DNA from: Anaeramoeba flamelloides
Lineage: Eukaryota; Metamonada; Anaeramoebidae
Length of the DNA: 64,000 nucleotides
Direction: 5' to 3'
Assembly (NCBI GenBank): GCA_027625915.1
Contig: JANTQA010000016.1
Span: 315,001 to 379,000 of the forward strand
The notes below the pieces were generated by a model. It saw only the letters and a program-made list of their open reading frames with translations, was not told the origin of the DNA and did no database searches. The position numbers were made by a program, and so were the translations under genes. This document shows, piece after piece, positions 58,674 through 64,000 of the stretch (position 1 is the stretch's first letter; every line of letters begins with the position of its first letter).

Positions 58674-60042
58674 TTTTTGTATAAAAATTCAATTATTTTT
58701 TTTTTTTTTTTTTTTATCTTTTGGTTTTTGTTGTTTTTTGTTTTTTTGTTTGTTTGATTATGGATGATTTGTTTTGGTTGTTCTTGCTTTAAAACTCCAA
58801 AGAAAGTCTCAACTGAAACGCTTGGGTGGCTTAACTCAAAAATAAAATTTGAAAAATTATTGAAAAAAAAGTAAAAAATAACATTTCCAGAGTTTGGAAA
58901 TGTTTTCAATTTCAATAACCGAGAAATATAATAGGTGGTGTTCTTATGTTTATTGACAGAAACTGTTGGACAATTTCAGAATTATTCATGTCAAATCACT
59001 CCCTATTTTGTTAACTTCAAAAATTTGTTGATCATATTTGTGTCTCGAAAATTTACTCAACATCTCTAATTCTTTTTTTCAAGAACAGTGGTTATTACCT
59101 TTGTTGTAATTATCTTTTTTGTTGAATAGAATTGTACAATTTTTTATCTCTAGTATTTGCACAAACAACAGTTCTCCATATTTTTGGAGGATCAGTAAAG
59201 TTACCAAGTCGCTAGTAATTTGTGTATTTGATTTGAAAAATGAAAAAATTTTCACTTGACTTTCCTTTTGGTTATTTTACAAATAGAGTTATAAAAGAAG
59301 TAAACAGAAATGTTAAAACGTTTCTTAGAAAAATGAAAATGAAAAGGTAGTCAAAATTTTTTCCTATTTTTAATTCAAAAAACCTTAATTTCAATAATTT
59401 GAATAGATTTTTTTTTTTAATTTTAATATTGGTTTTAAATCAACTTTTTTCTCCCTGGGTATTCAAACAAAAGTAAAAGTACAGAAGGGATGGGGTTCCT
59501 CACTTTTTATATTTGAACTTTTTATATAAATGAAATTATTTTCATTTCAATTCATGTTTTGAGATCATTCATTTAAAAGTGATGATTAAGAAAATAACAG
59601 AGTGATAAAACAATTCAAATGTTGTATTTTATTGAATTTTAGAGTGATCAAAATAATACTTTCCCAACGTCTATAAAACATCATGATCAAGAAAAAATTT
59701 TTTCAAAAAAAATTCAATATTTGCTATTTATACCCTTTTTAATGACTTCAATTAGAAGAAATACTCTTCGCTCATTAAAGATCTTTGATCAATAAATATT
59801 TTTAAAGATCTTTTGCAATTTAACTTGAAAAATCCAATTTTTTAAGTTAAAGAATGATTTTTTTTTTTTTTAATAATAAAAAATTTATATAATTATTTCT
59901 TCTAGCTAAGAGGTTATTTTATTATACTTTAAAAGTATATTAAATCTGACGAATAACTTTCAAATAGGGAATCAATTTTTTGGATTATTAAATAATTATT
60001 TGTATTTTTAAATTGGAAAAAATATATTTTTTCCTTGGTTTT
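58674..60042. other. Intergenic, upstream of the Ap4A phosphorylase gene
   Basis: It should contain that gene's promoter. A stretch at about 59240-59300 carries the ACTCTATTTGT and GAAAATTTTTTC motifs, in reverse, that recur at 26.9 and 6.3 kb. No gene is present. Confidence 0.4.
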
Positions 60043-60300
60043 CCGTTAGGTTTTTTTTAATTTTTGAAATAAATCGAAAAATTAAATAAATTTTCGGTTT
60101 ATTTCAAAAAGTAAAAAAAACCTAGGACACTTCTGTTAGTTTTTTTTTAAATATTGGAAATAAACTCAAAATTTCCGAAAATTTCGGTTTATTTCAAAAA
60201 GTAAAAAAAGCACACCTTTAATTTTTCCAGAATTTAAAAGAATTGAGTAAAATCTTATATTTTTGTTTTATTCTTTTAAATTCTGGAAAACCGTGATTAG
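60043..60300. repeat. O-family palindromic unit cluster, locus 2
   Basis: Two adjacent units each contain GAAATAAACCGAAAATTT-type palindromes and CCTAGGACAC or GTTAGG tails. They are followed by a palindrome with CCAGAATTTAAAAGAAT arms (60221-60289). The composition and order mirror locus 1 at 23583-24021. Confidence 0.7.
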
Positions 60301-60962
60301 GTTTTTTTTAATTTTATAAATTAAAAGAAAATTTCTTCATTTTTATTTCTCACGATTTAAGACAATATCATGATTTTATACAATATAATCACCATTTTTA
60401 AAGTTTTATTGTGACTTGTCACATATATCGTCAATATCCTTTTTTTTGATAAATCTCTTTCAACAAAAAAAAAAAAAAAAATATTTACCAAGTTTGAATC
60501 TGGTTTAATTCAATTTTCTATTTGTTCCCAAGACACAAAGCCAAATTAATATATTTTTATTTATATTTTCCAAATAATTTCAAATCTTTTGAGTTTATTC
60601 TCGTTATGTATTTTATTATTTATTATTTTCTCGCTCAACAATTCTCGCCAATCTTTTAATACTTTTATAAAAAACATAATTATTTTTGTTTTTGTTAGCT
60701 GTAAATTAGAAAAAATAAAAAATACCTAAATTAGAGAAAAGGATTTAAATATTAAATCAATAATCAATCAATTTCTAAATAATAATTTTGATTTGAAATA
60801 ACAGCTATTAAAAAGAAAAAATATAAGATTTTTTTTTTAAAAAAAAAAAAACAACATTCATTTATTTTTCTCTATTTAATAAAGTTTTAAAAAAATCTAA
60901 GTTTAATATATATAAATAAACTGTATTATGAAAAATGACAATTGTATGTTTAAAAATGGATA
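60301..60962. other. Intergenic, downstream of UTP12
   Basis: AT-rich, with no feature beyond A and T runs. It contains the 3' end of the UTP12 transcript. Confidence 0.5.
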
Positions 60963-63900
60963 TTAGAAATTTTTTCTTCGCATTTTCTTTTTGGGTTGTT
61001 TCGATTTTTTTTTTTTTTCTAAAAGGCTAGCATAATCAAACAATAAGCTTTCATCTTGGTTTTTGATATGTTCTTGAAGAGATTCCAAGGCGACGATATT
61101 AAAGCCTATGTTATTTTTCAAATTTAACAGTTCAAATTGTGAAGATTTTTGCAATTCTGTTAATAAAGATATTGCAACTTTATTCGATATGAATTGATTT
61201 TGGTAAGTATTCAAAATTAAAAATAGGCATCTGAGAGAAAGTTCTATTTCCTTTTGTTGTTTGATCCAAATATTGATAAAGGATAAAAATTTGATTGCGC
61301 TTGTGAAGGGTACAACTAGCAACGCTTCTTGCAAGTCGTTTGGATGTATACTTTTAATCATTTTGAGCATGTAATCTGCTGGCGATAGGCCCAGCATTAA
61401 GGGGTTTTCGGCCTTTTTCAAATTATCAAGTTCGTTTTCGCTCATCTCTAACGCGCTTAATAATTTTTCACCGCCTTTAACCGTTTCCAATGTTCTTTTA
61501 CCCGCGTTTAAAGATTGATTAAAATTTTGTTCGTTTGTCGATCCTTCGCCTTGTTGCAATTCCATTTGCAATTGCATTTCAATTTCCTTTTCATGATTTT
61601 CAATTAAGGATTTTTCAAAAAGTTCATCCATTTGGTTTTCCTTTTCTTCTTCAATAAATAACTGTTCGTCGGTCTTTTCCCAAATCCTAATCGAGGAGTC
61701 CTTTGATCCAGATATGACAAAGCTGCCGTTTTGATTTATATCTAAAGCTGTTATATCTAAATGGTGGCTTCGTAAAGTTTGAATACAATCATAATTGTCC
61801 ATGTCCCAATATTTGATCGTATTGTCCTTTGAAGCGGAAAATAGATAGTGCGTGTTAGGGACAAATTTAATTCCAGTAATGTTTCCGTCATGCGCAAAGA
61901 TGGACCTGTGGCAATCACCAAAATCTAAGCCCCAAATTTTAATGTTTTTATCAGCGCTCCCAGTTGCAATTAAAGTGGAATCGGATGAAAAATCAAAAGA
62001 CAAAACAGGTAGCTTATGTCCGTATAAACTTAGGTAGAATTTTAAGCTATCAACATAGAAGATTTTTACTGTACAATCAAGTAAACTAACGCCAATAAAT
62101 TTGCCATCGGGGCTAAATTTGGCACTAAGAATGCTATCGCCCATTTTTAAGGTTTTAGAATGAACAATTCCTAATCTTTTCTTCGTCTTCTTCTTTTTCT
62201 TATTCTTCTTCTTCTTTTTATTCCTTTTGTTTTTATTTCCAGTTTCTTTCTCTTTCTCTTCCTCTTCCTCTTCCTTTTGCTCATTTTCTTCATCAATTTC
62301 AATTAATTCAAAATCAAAAAATTTAACGTCATGATCAGCAGAGCCAGTGATAATAGCACTTTTGTCTGGAGTCAGCTCAATTGACCAAATAGAGTCAGTG
62401 TGTGGTTGTGTTTTTTCAATAAGTTCTGCAGTTGCTACATCAAACAGATATAATTCGCCTTTTTTATTTCCAATGATTAAATGGCGATCACCTGGAACCC
62501 AAAGGCAGCACAGCGCATATCCCGCATATAAAGTTCTTATACAATTACGTGTTTTTAAATTCCAAACTCGGACAGAATCACTTGCAACTGTGGCTAACAT
62601 GGTTTGGTCTTCGCTAATTGCAAGAGATCGGATGTCTGTGGAGTGCCCTCTTTCTGTAATGAGTCTTTCGTTTTCCCAGGCGCCTTCATCTTTTTCAGAA
62701 AGTGAGATGTTGATTATTTGTAATTGATTACTCCGGTAAGACAGCAACAAAGGCAAATTATCTTCAAATTTTTGCTTTTTTTTTAATTTTTGAAATTTTT
62801 TTTCTTTGTCAACAGGCAAAAACGAAAACCCACTAACTTTTGAATTTAAATTAATTAACGATAAAGACACAAAGGTTAATTGTGTTTTAATTTGTTCGTT
62901 CCATTGGAGTTCGTTTTCCTTTTCGTTTACTTTTTCTTCTTCGATCTCAATTTCGATTTCCTTTTCCTCTTCAATTTGGAAGGTGTTGTTTTTTTTCTTT
63001 TTTTGATTCTTATTAAAATTCTTATTCCCATTCATGAATTTTTCTTTTTCTTTTTGCTTTTCTTTTAATTTTTGGATTTTCTTTCTTTGTTTTCTTTTTA
63101 ATTTTTTCCATTTTAATTTAATTTCTTCTTCAGTTCTGATTTTAAATACCTCTAATTGCTTTCCTGAAGTCATTAAAATTAATACTTTTCTGTTTGGATC
63201 AATTCGCATCGAAATAATTTTCCCTTTGGATTTTCGTTCAATTCCACCCAAAAAAGCATATTGGTTCTCCAAAAGTTCACTTAAAATTCCATCTTTCTCA
63301 TTTTCATTGTCGTTTTCAATTTCAATTTGTTGTTCCTTGGGTTGTAATTGAGAATTGTCTGTTTTTTTTGCTTCCTCATTTTTAGGATTGTTCTTGCCTT
63401 GAATTGAAAAGGCTTCAAAGCCTTGACTTTTTTTCCCAAAGTTTGAAAGATCCTTTTGCTTTTTTGCCAAAGACCACACCCTGACTAATTGATCTTTTGA
63501 GCCTGTAATGATCAATTGATCCTTTTGATCAAAGGCACAGGAACTCACTTCGTCTTTATGGCCAACAAGAGTGCTGATACAATTCTGGGTGTTTAAATCC
63601 CAGACCTTGACAGTCTTATCTTTCGAACTCGAGACAAGATGGCTTTTCGATGTAAACAGGATCTTGGTGATCACATTACGATGGCTCCGTAACTTAAATA
63701 GCCCCCTCTGAGCAAGCAAATCCCAGATAATAATCGTAGTGTCATCTGAACCACTTGCAAACAGCGATCCATCATTCCTAAAGTTTATTGTTCGGACCGA
63801 GGAGTGGTGACCAGACAGCGAGCACACCAGTTTGTAATCAACAAGTGACCATACTTGAAGATCGCCGTTCGTGTGCCCTGTAATTGCAATTTTTTGATCA

Positions 63901-64000
63901 GGAGAGACACAGAGCGCAGTAATCCCTGATGTCGAAGATCTCATTTCTTTGAGAATTGTTGATTGTTTTAAATTAATTACATACAATGTTTCTAATCCAC
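60963..64000 (-). CDS. WDR3: UTP12/WDR3, 90S pre-ribosome WD40 protein (5' end beyond window)
   Basis: The frame runs through the right edge, so the N-terminus is missing. The visible part has over 1000 residues. It begins inside the first WD40 propeller (repeats such as ITGHTNGDLQVWSL, ASGSDDTTIIIWDL and LVSSSKDKTVKVWDL; 63.99-63.45 kb). A long Lys/Glu linker follows (about 63.44-62.90 kb), then a second propeller (62.72-61.65 kb; TGSADKNIKIWGLDFGDCHR is typical of UTP12) interrupted by a Lys/Glu-rich loop (62.31-62.16 kb). The C-terminal Utp12 domain (about 61.40-61.05 kb; IHPNDLQEALLVVPF) follows, then a basic tail. By family knowledge UTP12 joins PWP2, UTP6, UTP13, UTP18 and UTP21 in the UTP-B complex, which processes pre-18S rRNA in the nucleolus. 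Yeast and human proteins are about 943 residues; this one is longer because of the charged inserts. No intron is seen in the visible part. Confidence 0.93.
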   Translation of the reverse strand, partial: GLETLYVINLKQSTILKEMRSSTSGITALCVSPDQKIAITGHTNGDLQVWSLVDYKLVCSLSGHHSSVRTINFRNDGSLFASGSDDTTIIIWDLLAQRGLFKLRSHRNVITKILFTSKSHLVSSSKDKTVKVWDLNTQNCISTLVGHKDEVSSCAFDQKDQLIITGSKDQLVRVWSLAKKQKDLSNFGKKSQGFEAFSIQGKNNPKNEEAKKTDNSQLQPKEQQIEIENDNENEKDGILSELLENQYAFLGGIERKSKGKIISMRIDPNRKVLILMTSGKQLEVFKIRTEEEIKLKWKKLKRKQRKKIQKLKEKQKEKEKFMNGNKNFNKNQKKKKNNTFQIEEEKEIEIEIEEEKVNEKENELQWNEQIKTQLTFVSLSLINLNSKVSGFSFLPVDKEKKFQKLKKKQKFEDNLPLLLSYRSNQLQIINISLSEKDEGAWENERLITERGHSTDIRSLAISEDQTMLATVASDSVRVWNLKTRNCIRTLYAGYALCCLWVPGDRHLIIGNKKGELYLFDVATAELIEKTQPHTDSIWSIELTPDKSAIITGSADHDVKFFDFELIEIDEENEQKEEEEEEKEKETGNKNKRNKKKKKNKKKKKTKKRLGIVHSKTLKMGDSILSAKFSPDGKFIGVSLLDCTVKIFYVDSLKFYLSLYGHKLPVLSFDFSSDSTLIATGSADKNIKIWGLDFGDCHRSIFAHDGNITGIKFVPNTHYLFSASKDNTIKYWDMDNYDCIQTLRSHHLDITALDINQNGSFVISGSKDSSIRIWEKTDEQLFIEEEKENQMDELFEKSLIENHEKEIEMQLQMELQQGEGSTNEQNFNQSLNAGKRTLETVKGGEKLLSALEMSENELDNLKKAENPLMLGLSPADYMLKMIKSIHPNDLQEALLVVPFTSAIKFLSFINIWIKQQKEIELSLRCLFLILNTYQNQFISNKVAISLLTELQKSSQFELLNLKNNIGFNIVALESLQEHIKNQDESLLFDYASLLEKKKKSKQPKKKMRRKNF

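Noticed and set aside
58670-58915. 81-codon frame overlapping the start of the Ap4A phosphorylase
   Set aside because: Its end is a Lys/Asn homopolymer tract and the enzyme aligns fully without it; likely 5' untranslated sequence.
1-64000. tRNA, rRNA, CRISPR arrays and LTR-type elements
   Set aside because: I looked for tRNA T-loop signatures, direct repeat-spacer patterns and long direct terminal repeats, and found none.

Overview
The window is very AT-rich eukaryotic DNA. It has low gene density, GT-AG introns from about 40 bp to 3.7 kb, and proteins full of lysine, asparagine and glutamate runs. Every well-resolved reading frame ends in TAA and the standard code fits throughout. Domain content and composition suggest a free-living amoeboid protist; an Anaeramoeba-like or amoebozoan genome is my best guess, from style alone and not from any marker gene.

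Five genes are recognised with confidence. A formin with an N-terminal FHA domain (minus strand, 2961-9218) is split by a 154 bp and a 2.46 kb intron. A tandem PH-domain protein lies at 15993-17484 (minus). Ribosomal protein eL20/RPL18A lies at 25642-26459 (minus). An Ap4A phosphorylase / ATP adenylyltransferase lies at 57705-58673 (minus). The 90S processome protein UTP12/WDR3 (60963 to the right edge, minus) is cut by the window. A phosphatidylinositol phosphate kinase (36003-41058, plus) is also clear, although its first exon is not found and a 3.75 kb intron crosses its N-lobe. Weaker coding calls are a lysine-rich protein (31394-32236), a short two- or three-exon gene (41196-41834), a protein with a Bud22/SRFBP1-like C-terminal motif (43704-44333), a possible multi-exon gene at 46.6-48.06 kb, a 3' exon at 49307-50008 (minus) and a UBA-like first exon at 52177-52350 (minus).

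Most of the rest is repeat. I recognise by eye at least nine dispersed families of short, mostly inverted-repeat elements: C, G, H, T (Tc1/mariner-like), B, F, I, N and O. Many look like non-autonomous DNA transposons with TA, TTA or TTAA target duplications. At 28.8-30.4 kb a Tc1-like element sits in element B1, which sits in foldback element H3, so insertion order can be read directly. Two very large palindromes occur, at 1-920 and 9907-10438; the arms of the second are identical over about 155 bases. Several short coding-looking segments (24.96, 34.0, 34.6-35.0, 37.2, 38.1 and 42.8 kb) sit among these repeats and look like remnants.

The genes do not form a pathway. They are unlinked housekeeping and signalling genes: actin nucleation, phosphoinositide signalling, ribosome structure and biogenesis, and dinucleotide turnover. 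Letter names for repeat families are local to this report. All comparisons were made by eye, so identities and boundaries are approximate unless a target duplication fixes them.
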